Shown here: piece after piece, positions 51,501 to 60,219 of the stretch | Numbering within the stretch: the first letter of the stretch is position 1 | Layout: the number at the start of each line of letters is the position of its first letter | NCBI RefSeq assembly: GCF_001277195.1 | Contig: NZ_CP012268.1 | Span: 1,612,001 to 1,676,000 of the forward strand | From: Cronobacter muytjensii ATCC 51329 | GTDB taxonomy: Bacteria > Pseudomonadota > Gammaproteobacteria > Enterobacterales > Enterobacteriaceae | DNA: 64,000 bases | Direction of reading: 5' to 3' | Position numbers and translations under genes: made by a program | Notes under the pieces: generated by a model | The model's database searches: none | Told to the model about the DNA's origin: nothing | Seen by the model: the letters and a program-made list of their open reading frames with translations, nothing else

Positions 51501-52793
51501 ATGCGAAATAATAATAGCGTGCTGATTTCAGCACTGGTTGCCTGCGCCCTGATGTCAGGCTGCAACGATGATAAAAAAGATCATGTCACTATCGAATTTA
51601 TGCACTCGTCGGTGGAGCAGGAGCGTCAGGCGGTTATTACGCAGCTGATCGCTCGCTTTGAAAAGGCCAACCCGGATATTACCGTAAAACAGGTGCCAGT
51701 CGAAGAGGACGCCTATAACACTAAAGTCACCACGCTCGCCCGTTCCGGCGCGCTGCCGGAAGTGATTGAAATCAGCCACGACTACGCCAAAGTGATGGAC
51801 AAAGAGCAACTGCTGGATCGCGACGCTATCAAAGCCGCGGTGGCTGACGTGGGAGAAAAGCAGTTCTTTGACGGCATTCTGCGCATCGTGCGCACCGAGG
51901 ATGGCACCGCCTGGACCGGTGTGCCGATCAGCGCCTGGCTTGGCGGCGTCTGGTACCGAAAATCGCGGCTGGCGCAGGCGGGCCTGAGCGCGCCTCAGGA
52001 CTGGCAGTCGCTGCTGAACGCCGCGACGCTGCTCAATAAACCCTCCGATAAAAAATATGGCATCGCGCTGCCGACCGCTGAAAGCGTGATGACCGAACAG
52101 GCGTTTTCGCAGTTTGCGCTATCAAACGGCGCCAACGCTTTTGACGCCAATGGCAACATTACACTCAACACGCCTGAAATGCGCGAGGCGCTGGAGTATT
52201 ACCGTGAGCTGGCCATGCTCTCCATGCCCGGCTCCAGCGATGTCATGGAAATCAAAGACGCCTTTATGAACGGCACCGCGCCGATGGCCATTTACTCCAC
52301 CTACATTCTGCCGGCCGTGTTTAAAGAGGGCGATCCGCAGGATCTCGGCTTTATCGTGCCGACCAAAAAATCCTCCGCCGTCTACGGCATGCTGACCTCG
52401 CTTACGATCACCGCCGGACAGCGCGAAGAAGAAACCGCAGCGGCGAAGAAATTCGTGGTCTTTATGGAGCAGGCGGAAAACGCCGCCGACTGGGTGCTGA
52501 TGTCCCCGGGCGCGGCGCTGCCGGTGAATAAAACGGTCGTCGAAACGCCGGCCTACCAGCAAAACCCTGTCATTAAAGCGTTCGGCGGGCTTACCCGCGA
52601 GCTTATCGCGCAGTATCCCAACGTGCAGATCTTCGGCTCCGTCGGCAATAAAAACTTCACCCGCATGGGCGATGTCACCGGTTCCGGGGTAATTAACGAA
52701 ATGGTTAACAGCGTGACGGTGGGTGGCAAATCGCCGGAAGCAGCGCTCACGCTTGGTCAAAAACGCCTGGATGAACTGGTCGCCAGACCATAA
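51501..52793 (+). CDS. ycjN: ABC transporter sugar-binding lipoprotein YcjN
   Basis: A 430-residue family-1 extracellular solute-binding protein. A lipoprotein signal peptide ends in the lipobox ALMSGC (Cys at about residue 21), so it is membrane-anchored in the periplasm. The mature protein has the MalE-like blocks (TIEFMHSSVEQERQ, GALPEVIEISHDY, APMAIYSTYILP). It delivers a glycoside to the YcjOP permease. Substrate not known with certainty. Twelve bases after ycjM; AAAGGACTAAAT is the ribosome-binding site. Confidence 0.93.
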   Translation: MRNNNSVLISALVACALMSGCNDDKKDHVTIEFMHSSVEQERQAVITQLIARFEKANPDITVKQVPVEEDAYNTKVTTLARSGALPEVIEISHDYAKVMDKEQLLDRDAIKAAVADVGEKQFFDGILRIVRTEDGTAWTGVPISAWLGGVWYRKSRLAQAGLSAPQDWQSLLNAATLLNKPSDKKYGIALPTAESVMTEQAFSQFALSNGANAFDANGNITLNTPEMREALEYYRELAMLSMPGSSDVMEIKDAFMNGTAPMAIYSTYILPAVFKEGDPQDLGFIVPTKKSSAVYGMLTSLTITAGQREEETAAAKKFVVFMEQAENAADWVLMSPGAALPVNKTVVETPAYQQNPVIKAFGGLTRELIAQYPNVQIFGSVGNKNFTRMGDVTGSGVINEMVNSVTVGGKSPEAALTLGQKRLDELVARP

Positions 52794-52816
52794 CTCCGCT
52801 TCAGGAAAGGACGCTC

Positions 52817-53698
52817 ATGAAGACGTTAACTTCCGGTAGAACCGACCTGCCATTTGCCATGCTGCTCCTGGCGCCCAGCCTGCTATTGCTGGGCGGCCTG
52901 GTGGCCTGGCCGATGCTGTCGAATATCGAAATCAGCTTTTTACGCCTGCCGTTGAACCCGCGGCTGCCGTCGCAGTTCACCGGGTTTGAGAACTACCGCA
53001 ACATCCTCACCGATCCGGGCTTCTGGCATTCGCTGTGGATGACATTCTGGTACACGGCGCTGGTCGTGGCCGGAAGCACCGCGCTGGGGCTTGCAGTAGC
53101 CATTCTCTTTAACCGCGAGTTCCGGTTTCGCAAAACGGCGCGCTCGCTGGTGATCCTCTCTTACGTCACGCCGTCGATTTCTCTGGTATTTGCCTGGAAA
53201 TATATGTTCAACAACGGCTACGGCATCGTGAACTGGGTGGCAGGCGATCTGCTGCATCTTTACCAGCGCGCGCCGCTGTGGTTCGACAACCCCTCCAGCA
53301 GCTTTGCGCTGGTGGTGCTGTTCGCCATCTGGCGCTACTTCCCGTATGCCTTTATCTCGTTTCTGGCGATTTTGCAGACGATTGATAAATCGCTCTACGA
53401 GGCGGCGGAAATGGACGGCGCCAGCGCCTGGCAGCGGTTTCGCATCGTGACGCTGCCCGCCATCATGCCGGTGCTGGCGACGGTCGTGACCCTGCGCACC
53501 ATCTGGATGTTTTACATGTTCGCCGATGTTTATTTGCTCACTACTAAGGTCGATATCCTTGGGGTGTACCTCTATAAAACCGCGTTTGCGTTCAACGATC
53601 TCGGCAAAGCAGCGGCGATCTCCGTGGTGCTGTTCGTCATCATCTTCGCAGTGATCCTGATTACCAGAAAACGGGTGAATCTCCATGGCAACAAATAA
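52817..53698 (+). CDS. ycjO: Sugar ABC transporter permease YcjO
   Basis: A 293-residue MalF-type permease with six membrane helices and the EAA loop (EAAEMDGASAWQRFRIVTLP) near residue 200. It pairs with YcjP. It overlaps the start of ycjP by 14 bases. The transport ATPase gene, ycjV, is downstream of ycjR in E. coli and is not present in the window. Confidence 0.94.
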   Translation: MKTLTSGRTDLPFAMLLLAPSLLLLGGLVAWPMLSNIEISFLRLPLNPRLPSQFTGFENYRNILTDPGFWHSLWMTFWYTALVVAGSTALGLAVAILFNREFRFRKTARSLVILSYVTPSISLVFAWKYMFNNGYGIVNWVAGDLLHLYQRAPLWFDNPSSSFALVVLFAIWRYFPYAFISFLAILQTIDKSLYEAAEMDGASAWQRFRIVTLPAIMPVLATVVTLRTIWMFYMFADVYLLTTKVDILGVYLYKTAFAFNDLGKAAAISVVLFVIIFAVILITRKRVNLHGNK

Positions 53699-54527
53699 AC
53701 GCTTTGCACGGCGCGCCGGTTTTTATCTCGGCCTGGCGCTGTTTCTTATTGCAACGCTTTTTCCTTTTTTTGTAATGCTGATGACTTCGTTCAAAGGCGT
53801 TAAAGAGGCGATTTCGCTGCATCCGACGCTGTTTCCGCAGCACTGGACGCTGGAGCATTACGTCGACATTTTTAACCCGCTGATCTTTCCGTTCGTCACC
53901 TATTTTCGCAACAGCCTGGTGGTGTCGGTGGTGGCCTCCGGTGTGGCGGTGTTCATTGGCATTCTCGGCGCGTATGCGCTCTCTAAGCTGCGCTTTAAAG
54001 GCCGGATGACCATCAACGCCAGTTTCTACACGGTGTACATGTTCTCCGGGATCTTGCTGGTCGTACCGCTATTCAAAATCATCACCGCGCTTGGCATCTA
54101 TGACACCCAGCTTGCCATCATCGTGACGATGGTGACCCAGACGTTGCCGACCGCCGTGTTCATGCTGAAAAGCTACTTCGACACCATTCCGGATGAAATC
54201 GAAGAGGCGGCGATGATGGACGGTTTAAATCGCCTGCAAATCATCTTTCGCATCACCGTGCCGCTGGCGGTATCCGGACTGGTGTCGGTGTTTGTCTACT
54301 GCTTTATGGTGGCGTGGAACGACTATCTCTTCGCCTCGATTTTCCTTTCCAGCGCATCGAACTTCACGCTACCGGTCGGGCTTAACACCCTGTTCAGCAC
54401 GCCGGACTACATCTGGGGACGCATGATGGCGGCCTCGCTGGTGACCGCGCTGCCGGTGGTGGTGATGTACGCGCTTTCCGAACGTTTTATTAAAAGTGGT
54501 CTGACCGACGGCGGCGTTAAAGGCTGA
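53685..54527 (+). CDS. ycjP: Sugar ABC transporter permease YcjP
   Basis: A 280-residue MalG-type permease: an N-terminal helix (FYLGLALFLIATLFPFFVML), five further helices and the EAA loop (EAAMMDGLNRLQIIFRITVP) near residue 185. It forms the channel with YcjO for the YcjN-bound sugar. Followed 25 bases later by ycjQ. Confidence 0.94.
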   Translation: MATNKRFARRAGFYLGLALFLIATLFPFFVMLMTSFKGVKEAISLHPTLFPQHWTLEHYVDIFNPLIFPFVTYFRNSLVVSVVASGVAVFIGILGAYALSKLRFKGRMTINASFYTVYMFSGILLVVPLFKIITALGIYDTQLAIIVTMVTQTLPTAVFMLKSYFDTIPDEIEEAAMMDGLNRLQIIFRITVPLAVSGLVSVFVYCFMVAWNDYLFASIFLSSASNFTLPVGLNTLFSTPDYIWGRMMAASLVTALPVVVMYALSERFIKSGLTDGGVKG

Positions 54528-54552
54528 CCGGGTCGTTTTCAGGGAGAAAATC

Positions 54553-55602
54553 ATGCAAAAATTAGTGGCTCAGGCACCGCGTGTGGCAGCGCTGGTGGAA
54601 TATCAGGATCGCGCAGTCGCGCAAAACGAAGTGAAAATTCGCGTCCGTTTCGGCGCGCCGAAACACGGCACGGAAGTCGTGGATTTTCGCGCCGCCAGTC
54701 CGTTCATCGACGAAGAATTTTCCGGTGAATGGCAACTGTTCACGCCGCGCCCGGCAGACGCGCCGCGCGGTATTGAATTCGGTAAATTCCAGCTCGGCAA
54801 CATGGTGGTGGGGGAAATTATCGAGTGCGGCGCGCAGGTGACGGGCTACGCCGTGGGCGACATGGTCTGTACCTACGGCCCGCTGATGGACACCGTCATC
54901 GTCAACGCTGTCGATAACTACAAGCTGCGCAAGATGCCGCAAGGCGCGAGCTGGAAAAACGCTGTTTGCTACGATCCGGCGCAGTTCGCCATGAGCGGCG
55001 TGCGCGACGGTAACGTACGCGTCGGCGATTTTGTGGTAGTGATTGGCCTTGGCGCCATCGGGCAGATTGCCATTCAGCTCGCTAAAAAAGCGGGCGCGTC
55101 GGTGGTTATCGGCGTTGATCCTATCGCGCACCGCTGCGATATCGCTCGCCGCCATGGGGCGGACTATACCTTCAACCCGGTCGGTACGGATATCGGCCTT
55201 GAAATCAAAAAGCTCACCGGCAAGCAGGGCGCGGACGTCATTATTGAAACCAGCGGCCATGCCGACGCGCTGCAGGCGGCGCTGCGCGGCATCGCCTATG
55301 GCGGCACTATCTCCTACGTGGCCTTTGCCAAACCGTTTACCAGCCTCAACTTCGGGCGCGAAGCGCATTTCAACAACGCGAAAATTGTCTTCTCCCGCGC
55401 CTGCAGCGAGCCGAACCCGGATTATCCGCGCTGGAGCCGCAAGCGTATCGAAGAAACCTGCTGGGAACTGCTGATGAATGGCTATCTCAACTGTGAGGAC
55501 CTGATCGATCCGGTAGTGCCTTTCGCACAGAGCGCGGAAAGCTACATGAAGTATGTCGATCAGCACCCGGAACTGAGCATCAAAATGGGCGTCACTTTTT
55601 AA
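54553..55602 (+). CDS. ycjQ: Zinc-type NAD-dependent D-guloside 3-dehydrogenase YcjQ
   Basis: A 349-residue medium-chain dehydrogenase/reductase. The GLGAIGQIAIQLAKKAGA Rossmann motif lies near residue 165, followed by VIGVDPIAHRCDIARRHGAD for NAD. The catalytic zinc-site region is at KHGTEVVDF / GAQVTGYAVGDMV. E. coli YcjQ oxidises D-gulosides at C3, working with YcjR and YcjS to convert gulosides to glucosides. GGGAGAAAATC precedes the ATG. Intact. Confidence 0.92.
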   Translation: MQKLVAQAPRVAALVEYQDRAVAQNEVKIRVRFGAPKHGTEVVDFRAASPFIDEEFSGEWQLFTPRPADAPRGIEFGKFQLGNMVVGEIIECGAQVTGYAVGDMVCTYGPLMDTVIVNAVDNYKLRKMPQGASWKNAVCYDPAQFAMSGVRDGNVRVGDFVVVIGLGAIGQIAIQLAKKAGASVVIGVDPIAHRCDIARRHGADYTFNPVGTDIGLEIKKLTGKQGADVIIETSGHADALQAALRGIAYGGTISYVAFAKPFTSLNFGREAHFNNAKIVFSRACSEPNPDYPRWSRKRIEETCWELLMNGYLNCEDLIDPVVPFAQSAESYMKYVDQHPELSIKMGVTF

Positions 55603-55620
55603 TTCACGGATGAAAACACT

Positions 55621-56361
55621 ATGAAAATCGCAACGCAGAATCAGGCTTTCTTTCCGGAAAATATTCTGGAGAAATTCCGCTACATCAAAGCGATGGGCTT
55701 TGACGGCTTTGAAATTGACGGCAAGCTGCTGGTGGATCATCTCGACGAGGTCAAAGCGGCCATTAAGGAGACCGGCCTGCCGGTGACCACCGCCTGCGGC
55801 GGCTATGACGGCTGGATCGGCGACTTCATCGAAGAGCGTCGTCTTAACGGGCTTGCGCAAATCACCCGTATTCTGGAAGCGCTGGCGGAGGTGGGCGGCA
55901 AAGGCATTGTGGTGCCCGCAGCCTGGGGGATGTTCACATTCCGCCTGCCGCCGATGAAAGCGCCGCGCAGCCTGGCAGGCGATCGCAAAGCGGTTAGCGA
56001 GTCGCTGCGCTATCTCGACGGTGTGGCAGCACGTACCGGCACCACCGTGTTGCTTGAGCCGCTCAACCGCTATCAGGATCACATGATCAACACGCTTGCC
56101 GACGCGCGGCGTTATATCGTCGAAGGCGGCCTTAAGCACGTAAAAATCATCGGCGATTTTTATCACATGAATATCGAAGAAGATAACCTCTGCGCGGCCT
56201 TCCATGACAACCGCGATCTTCTCGGCCACGTGCATATCGCCGAGATGATCAGCTATAAGGGTAAGGTGTTTGATTATAAAGAAATTTACAACTCAGCGGT
56301 TTTGCTGTGGGGCATGGGTGGGGCATTTACAGTTATGCTTTTGTTCAGGATAGAGAGCTGA
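55621..56361 (+). pseudogene. ycjR: YcjR 3-ketoglycoside C4-epimerase, truncated and fused to prophage sequence
   Basis: Residues 1-207 are normal YcjR (xylose-isomerase-like TIM barrel), a metal-dependent epimerase of 3-keto-glucosides. Three of the four metal ligands are in place: Glu146 (LLEPLNR), Asp179 (IIGDFYH), His205 (GHVHIA). After about 56242 the reading frame continues for 39 foreign residues to a stop at 56361, of which the last 76 bases overlap the integrase gene antisense. The family motif expected next (HIADN..R..PG.G..DF) and the fourth ligand near residue 240 are missing. It should be inactive. The cause is prophage insertion at this point. Confidence 0.85.
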
Positions 56362-57572
56362 TCCGCATCGTTTTCAGACATCCATTTACCATAAACCTGA
56401 TACACCATTCTCGCGTTCGCATGGCCCATTTGCCCGGCAATAAAGTTGGGATTAGCTCCCGCTGAAAGAGCCCAACAGGCATATGTATGTCTGGACTGGT
56501 ACGCTTTCCTGTGTCGGATACCGGCGCGCCTCATAGCCGAAGCCCAGCTCATGTTCAGAGAACCAGTAGCATAGTTAATCCCGCAATGCGGGTTCTTGGT
56601 ATATATGCCCGGATTAAAGACGAACGTGCATTTATCCAGTCGCGTCTTACCGTACTCACGAAGAGCAACGCTGATGTCATGCTGCTTACCGAGCCGGGTC
56701 AGCTCGGCCTGGTCTCGCAATACCGTAATAGCTGCATCAATTAACACGATCTTTCGGTCTGTTCCGGCCTCAGTTTTGGGCGGTGTAAAATTCCGGGCTG
56801 AGGTGTAGTTCCTTGTGACGGTGATAGTGCCAGCCTTGAGATCAATATCCTCCCACGCCAGGGCACATAATTCGCCATGTCTCATTCCAGTAAAAACGGC
56901 AAGACTCCAAAGGTTTTTAAGCTGACGGTTGTCGCAGCAGGCAATAAGGCGTTCAAACTCATCTTTTGTTAACGGGTCCGGGTCAGATTTAGCTCTCTTC
57001 AAGGGCACTAAGTTTTGCATGGGGTTTGAAGGTAAATAGCCATTATTTTTAGCGAATTCTAGTGCTCCGTTTACTACTCTCAGATAGTAGTTAACAGTCG
57101 AGGCTGTACGTCCTTTAACTGGTTCTGTATGCCAGTGTTTAGGGTGTTGAAAACCTACGAGTAGCTCCTTGCGTAGTGAGAGTAAGAACTCCTGATTGAT
57201 CGAAGCGATGAGCGTTCTGGCACCGATGTATGGCATTACGTTCTTAATGGCAGCCTTGTAACGTACGTAAGTATTCTTGCAGACGTCTATTTGCTTTAAC
57301 GACAGCCATTTGTCGGTAAGGGTGGCGAAATCAATGTTGGGTTTAGCTTCACCGAAGCGGGCCAGATTGTGTGAGTCCGGAAATTGCGCGGCATAATCAA
57401 ACGTTCCCGTTTTTATGGCATAACAAATAGCATTGCGAAGCTCACCGGCTTTTTTACGGTTTTTAGGGGAGTCAGGGACTCCCAAGTTTTCCCTGACTCT
57501 AACCCCTTTGTAGAGGAACCAGATGCGGAGTTTTCCGCCGTGGTTCTCCACACCCGTTGGGTACTGAATCAT
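56286..57572 (-). CDS. int: Phage tyrosine integrase
   Basis: A 428-residue lambda-type site-specific recombinase. An N-terminal arm-binding/AP2-like domain (about 1-70) is followed by a SAM-like core-binding domain (about 80-180, TLTDKWLSLKQI) and the catalytic domain (about 200-400). Catalytic residues are Arg231 (FTGMRHGEL), Arg361 in YQSRHTYAC (with Tyr358 where many family members have His), His384 (GQMGHAN) and the nucleophile Tyr394 (VYGKW). It directs insertion and, with Xis, excision. Its 3' end abuts the ycjR junction, as usual for an integrase near attL. Confidence 0.95.
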   Translation of the reverse strand: MIQYPTGVENHGGKLRIWFLYKGVRVRENLGVPDSPKNRKKAGELRNAICYAIKTGTFDYAAQFPDSHNLARFGEAKPNIDFATLTDKWLSLKQIDVCKNTYVRYKAAIKNVMPYIGARTLIASINQEFLLSLRKELLVGFQHPKHWHTEPVKGRTASTVNYYLRVVNGALEFAKNNGYLPSNPMQNLVPLKRAKSDPDPLTKDEFERLIACCDNRQLKNLWSLAVFTGMRHGELCALAWEDIDLKAGTITVTRNYTSARNFTPPKTEAGTDRKIVLIDAAITVLRDQAELTRLGKQHDISVALREYGKTRLDKCTFVFNPGIYTKNPHCGINYATGSLNMSWASAMRRAGIRHRKAYQSRHTYACWALSAGANPNFIAGQMGHANARMVYQVYGKWMSENDADQLSILNKSITVNAPPMPHSKTAEL

Positions 57573-57598
57573 TACGACTCCTTTTTACTGAAACGAAC

Positions 57599-57850
57599 TT
57601 AAGCGGAGTAACGACGTGGCTTTGCCATTGCCTGCCGTTCGATCCAACGATCTATCTCTTCCAGGTTATAAAAGCAGGGGCTGTTATCCCAGGGCTGGCC
57701 ATCAGGCGCGACATGTATGTACTCTTTGCCTTCAAGAAAGCTTTGTTCCCTTGCTCTTTTCAACGTTCCTCTTTTGAACCCTTTAAGCGCAATAAGCTGT
57801 TCTTCCGCAACCCATTTCCCAGGGGATACAATCATCACTACTTCACTCAT
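57599..57850 (-). CDS. xis: Excisionase-like DNA-binding protein
   Basis: An 83-residue protein, starting MSEVVMIVSPGKWVAEEQLI, with a winged-helix layout and the C-terminal block YNLEEIDRWIERQAMAKPRR. It resembles DUF1233-type excisionases found next to lambdoid integrases. The start at 57850 is chosen for its GGAGGATTTC ribosome-binding site; the longer frame to 57889 lacks one. It lies 26 bases upstream of int, on the same strand, the standard xis-int order. By analogy it bends attR to favour excision. Confidence 0.85.
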   Translation of the reverse strand: MSEVVMIVSPGKWVAEEQLIALKGFKRGTLKRAREQSFLEGKEYIHVAPDGQPWDNSPCFYNLEEIDRWIERQAMAKPRRYSA

Positions 57851-57930
57851 GAAATCCTCCTCGGCCCTAAAGCCGCTATCAAAATACAAAATTTAATTCA
57901 CTACTAAAAAGCGGGGCGTGGGCCCGGTTA

Positions 57931-59031
57931 TTACTGTGGGATCACTTCATCGTAAGCCGCATCTGGTTCGCTTTTCTCCGCGCCAGAAGGAGCGGGGAAT
58001 TCGTAAGGAACCCCTTCCAGTTGAAGCCATAGAGCGGAGCGGGCCGCTTTGATGGTCGGCCAGTCCATGCCCTTAATTCGCTCCCAGGAGCGAGAGCAGA
58101 ACACCTGTTCCAGAAGGTCGGCTTTAGCGCGTTTAGCGTCGTTACTGGTGCCGCCATGATGTTTGTTCAGCAGCTCGACGATCTCATCGAGGGCAATCTC
58201 TTTCGCGCGTTTCTCTTTCTGCCATGTCGGCAAACCATCATCGGCAAACAGCTCGCCATTATCGCGAGAGGTATCCACGCCTAAATGTGTTCCGCCCAGG
58301 TTAAGGAACTCAATGTGCGGCAGAAAGTGTTTAAACGTCGGGTTCGCGAATGTCTGGCCGTCGATACGGGTAGAGCGGTCCTTAAGAATGCGCGCGGTGC
58401 GCCATACCTGCCCGGACTCCAGATCCATTTGCTTTTCCATTTGGATCAAAATCGAGGGTTCATAACCAGTCTCGGTTTCGGCTTTCATCTTGATACCGGT
58501 TTTCTCTAACTGGCGCTTTCCGTCGTCGCCCTCGAAAAAGTCATACTCATAGCCCGCGCGGCCACACATGATGATGTGCGCCTGGCTGTTAACGAAACGA
58601 TCGGTAAAACGTCGCCATTCCTGTTTCAGCCACGCCCAGTCTGAGAACTCAAGGCCACGCTTGCGTTTGCGGCGCGTTGCGTACTCATCGCATAAGCACG
58701 TCCAGAAATGGCTGATGGAGTCGATGATCAGTACCGAGCCGCTTTGCTCTGCTTCATTGACTGCGGCAATCAGATCCACGAATGCGCGGGTTTTAGCTGT
58801 GTAAAGCTCGATGTTTTCGGCATCGAAGCGGGGTTTAACCCAGTCAGAGCCGGTTTCCGTATCGAGGAACATTACCGGCTTATCACCCATTGCAAGCCCG
58901 CGCTGGCGCATCAGCAGAACGAGGCCGATCGCCAGTTCGCTGGCGGTGTAGGTTTTGCCGTCTCCGGCAAAGCCCATGATTCCGGCTTTAAGGAAAGCCT
59001 GTGTATTAGTGGCTCGTTGGAAAAGGGCCAT
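57931..59031 (-). CDS. Phage RecA-like/AAA ATPase (possible Sak4-type recombination protein)
   Basis: A 366-residue P-loop ATPase. Walker A is GFAGDGKTYTASE (residues about 20-32), a Walker-B-like segment is SVLIIDSISHFW (about 98-109), and a DTETG motif lies near residue 57. The N-terminal 240 residues resemble phage RecA-like Sak4/AAA proteins used in single-strand annealing recombination; the C-terminal ~120 residues are unassigned and charged. It begins two bases after the end of the next upstream gene, with AGAGGATGAG as ribosome-binding site. Function assigned on motifs and location in the recombination region only. Confidence 0.7.
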   Translation of the reverse strand: MALFQRATNTQAFLKAGIMGFAGDGKTYTASELAIGLVLLMRQRGLAMGDKPVMFLDTETGSDWVKPRFDAENIELYTAKTRAFVDLIAAVNEAEQSGSVLIIDSISHFWTCLCDEYATRRKRKRGLEFSDWAWLKQEWRRFTDRFVNSQAHIIMCGRAGYEYDFFEGDDGKRQLEKTGIKMKAETETGYEPSILIQMEKQMDLESGQVWRTARILKDRSTRIDGQTFANPTFKHFLPHIEFLNLGGTHLGVDTSRDNGELFADDGLPTWQKEKRAKEIALDEIVELLNKHHGGTSNDAKRAKADLLEQVFCSRSWERIKGMDWPTIKAARSALWLQLEGVPYEFPAPSGAEKSEPDAAYDEVIPQ

Positions 59032-59032
59032 C

Positions 59033-59323
59033 TCATCCTCTCCTCAAATCCATGTTAATTGCAGTCTGTTTGGCCGCGAGCGTTTCGGCGGCGTACCGCA
59101 GAAACTCCGCAGCCTTTTCCTGAAAATCCACATCATCGAAAGTTGCGGTAAGGGCGGCTTTATCCGCCTGGGTGTTGCTGAGTAGAGCGTGAAGGTGATG
59201 AAACTTGATCTGGCGATCGTATAAGTCGGCCAGCTCTGCTTCTTCCTCTTCCCGAGCTATTTGTATGTAGTGGTCTTGCCATGCGCGCTCTTCGATACGG
59301 TCATGCATGAAATACGCGTTCAC
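59033..59323 (-). CDS. Hypothetical phage protein (96 aa, acidic helical)
   Basis: A 96-residue protein with GTG start (59323), preceded by an excellent AGGAGGAAT ribosome-binding site. It is strongly charged and predicted helical (QIAREEEEAELADLYDRQIK), with no cysteine or membrane segment. I do not recognise the family. It abuts the downstream ATPase gene by one base, so the two are likely translationally coupled and may work together. Early leftward phage gene. Confidence 0.75.
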   Translation of the reverse strand: MNAYFMHDRIEERAWQDHYIQIAREEEEAELADLYDRQIKFHHLHALLSNTQADKAALTATFDDVDFQEKAAEFLRYAAETLAAKQTAINMDLRRG

Positions 59324-59409
59324 GATTCCTCCTGTAAAAGGGCGTAAAAATCCCCGGCGCCTTGTTAGCCGCCAATTACGAGGGTTTGATTGATGTCCGA
59401 AAGGGTGGG

Positions 59410-59616
59410 TCAGTGAGTTAACGGATTACCGAACCCATCAAGAAAAACTTCGACTACGCGATCAGTAATGCGGATTTGCTCGCGCATTGAGTGAAGGTAA
59501 ACGTGTTTACCGCGGATCGCTGAGACTCGATAAGCGCAACCATCGCGGAGCGCCATCATTCCAGGTTCAAGGCATTGCCTGATTACCGGCATAGTGCCGT
59601 AGTGTTGATTAACCAT
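59410..59616 (-). CDS. Small phage protein (DUF4222-like)
   Basis: A 68-residue protein with a beta-rich pattern: PGMMALRDGCAYRVSAIRGK followed by HVYLHSM and RVVEVFLDGFGN. The plan (a short N-terminus, then PGM..RDG..YRV.....VYLH) resembles DUF4222-type small lambdoid proteins, but that is a weak call. AAGGGAGAAG is a strong ribosome-binding site. First gene downstream of the leftward early promoter at 59698-59726. Function unknown. Confidence 0.65.
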   Translation of the reverse strand: MVNQHYGTMPVIRQCLEPGMMALRDGCAYRVSAIRGKHVYLHSMREQIRITDRVVEVFLDGFGNPLTH

Positions 59617-59697
59617 CTTCTCCCTTGCCGTTATCGCCCGGCTGGCGGAACGTTTAGAGCTTTGTAATCACTGCGTCGTGGTTACGTGATGGAGTGA

Positions 59698-59747
59698 ACT
59701 TTAGTTTTCTCATAGTAATTAGTCAATATTATTATTGAGAAAACTCA
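59698..59747 (-). promoter_or_regulatory. Leftward early promoter (PL-like) with two operator sites
   Basis: On the minus strand TTGACT (59721-59726), 17 bases, TAAAGT (59698-59703). Two operator-like 12-mers are present: TGAGAAAACTCA at 59736-59747, upstream of the -35, and TTAGTTTTCTCA (59701-59712), one mismatch from TGAG-N4-CTCA, between -35 and -10. This drives the small phage genes, the ATPase, xis and int, and would be blocked by the repressor. Confidence 0.7.
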
Positions 59748-59809
59748 TGATAAAAGACGTGAGTATACAGTATCTTGTTGATTAAAAGGCAATTAAAGTG
59801 GGTTAAATT

Positions 59810-60217
59810 TCAGGGATTATTGGAACGCTTACGGGCTTCAAGCAACTCATCGAAGAGGCGATTAAAGTTTTTTACCCGGGCTCGCATGTTACCCATCTGT
59901 GCTTTTTGCTCAGACTCTGGTAATGCGCGGTAAAGCCTGATCATCTCAAGTTCATCATCAGACAGTTCGAGGGGCGCACCCGCTGGAACCGCCTGAGTCG
60001 GAGCTTGGTTTTCGTCTCCGAACAACAGCCATGTAGGGGTGCACTGCAGTGCTGCGGCTAACTTGTGAAGGTTTTCACCTCTTGGGGCTGTGTTGTCGCT
60101 TTCCCATAGTGATATTGACGAATCGGAGACGCCAGCAGCCCGGCTCAAGTCTCGTTGACTAAAACCTATCTCTTTACGTCTTTGGCGAATACGCCTGCCC
60201 AAAGTGATGTTGTTCAT
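59810..60217 (-). CDS. cI: CI-type phage repressor (HTH, no peptidase domain)
   Basis: A 135-residue repressor. The Xre/HTH_3 domain occupies about residues 5-62 (QRDLSRAAGVSDSSISLWES carries helices 2-3). A short C-terminal part follows (LELSDDELEMIRLYRALPES and a helical tail). There is no S24 self-cleavage domain, so RecA-dependent induction of the lambda kind is not expected; the tail may instead mediate oligomerisation or respond to an antirepressor. The start at 60217 has no ribosome-binding site, and the putative promoter -10 is only 9 bases upstream, suggesting a near-leaderless message as for lambda cI from PRM. Confidence 0.88.
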   Translation of the reverse strand: MNNITLGRRIRQRRKEIGFSQRDLSRAAGVSDSSISLWESDNTAPRGENLHKLAAALQCTPTWLLFGDENQAPTQAVPAGAPLELSDDELEMIRLYRALPESEQKAQMGNMRARVKNFNRLFDELLEARKRSNNP

Positions 60218-60219
60218 AT

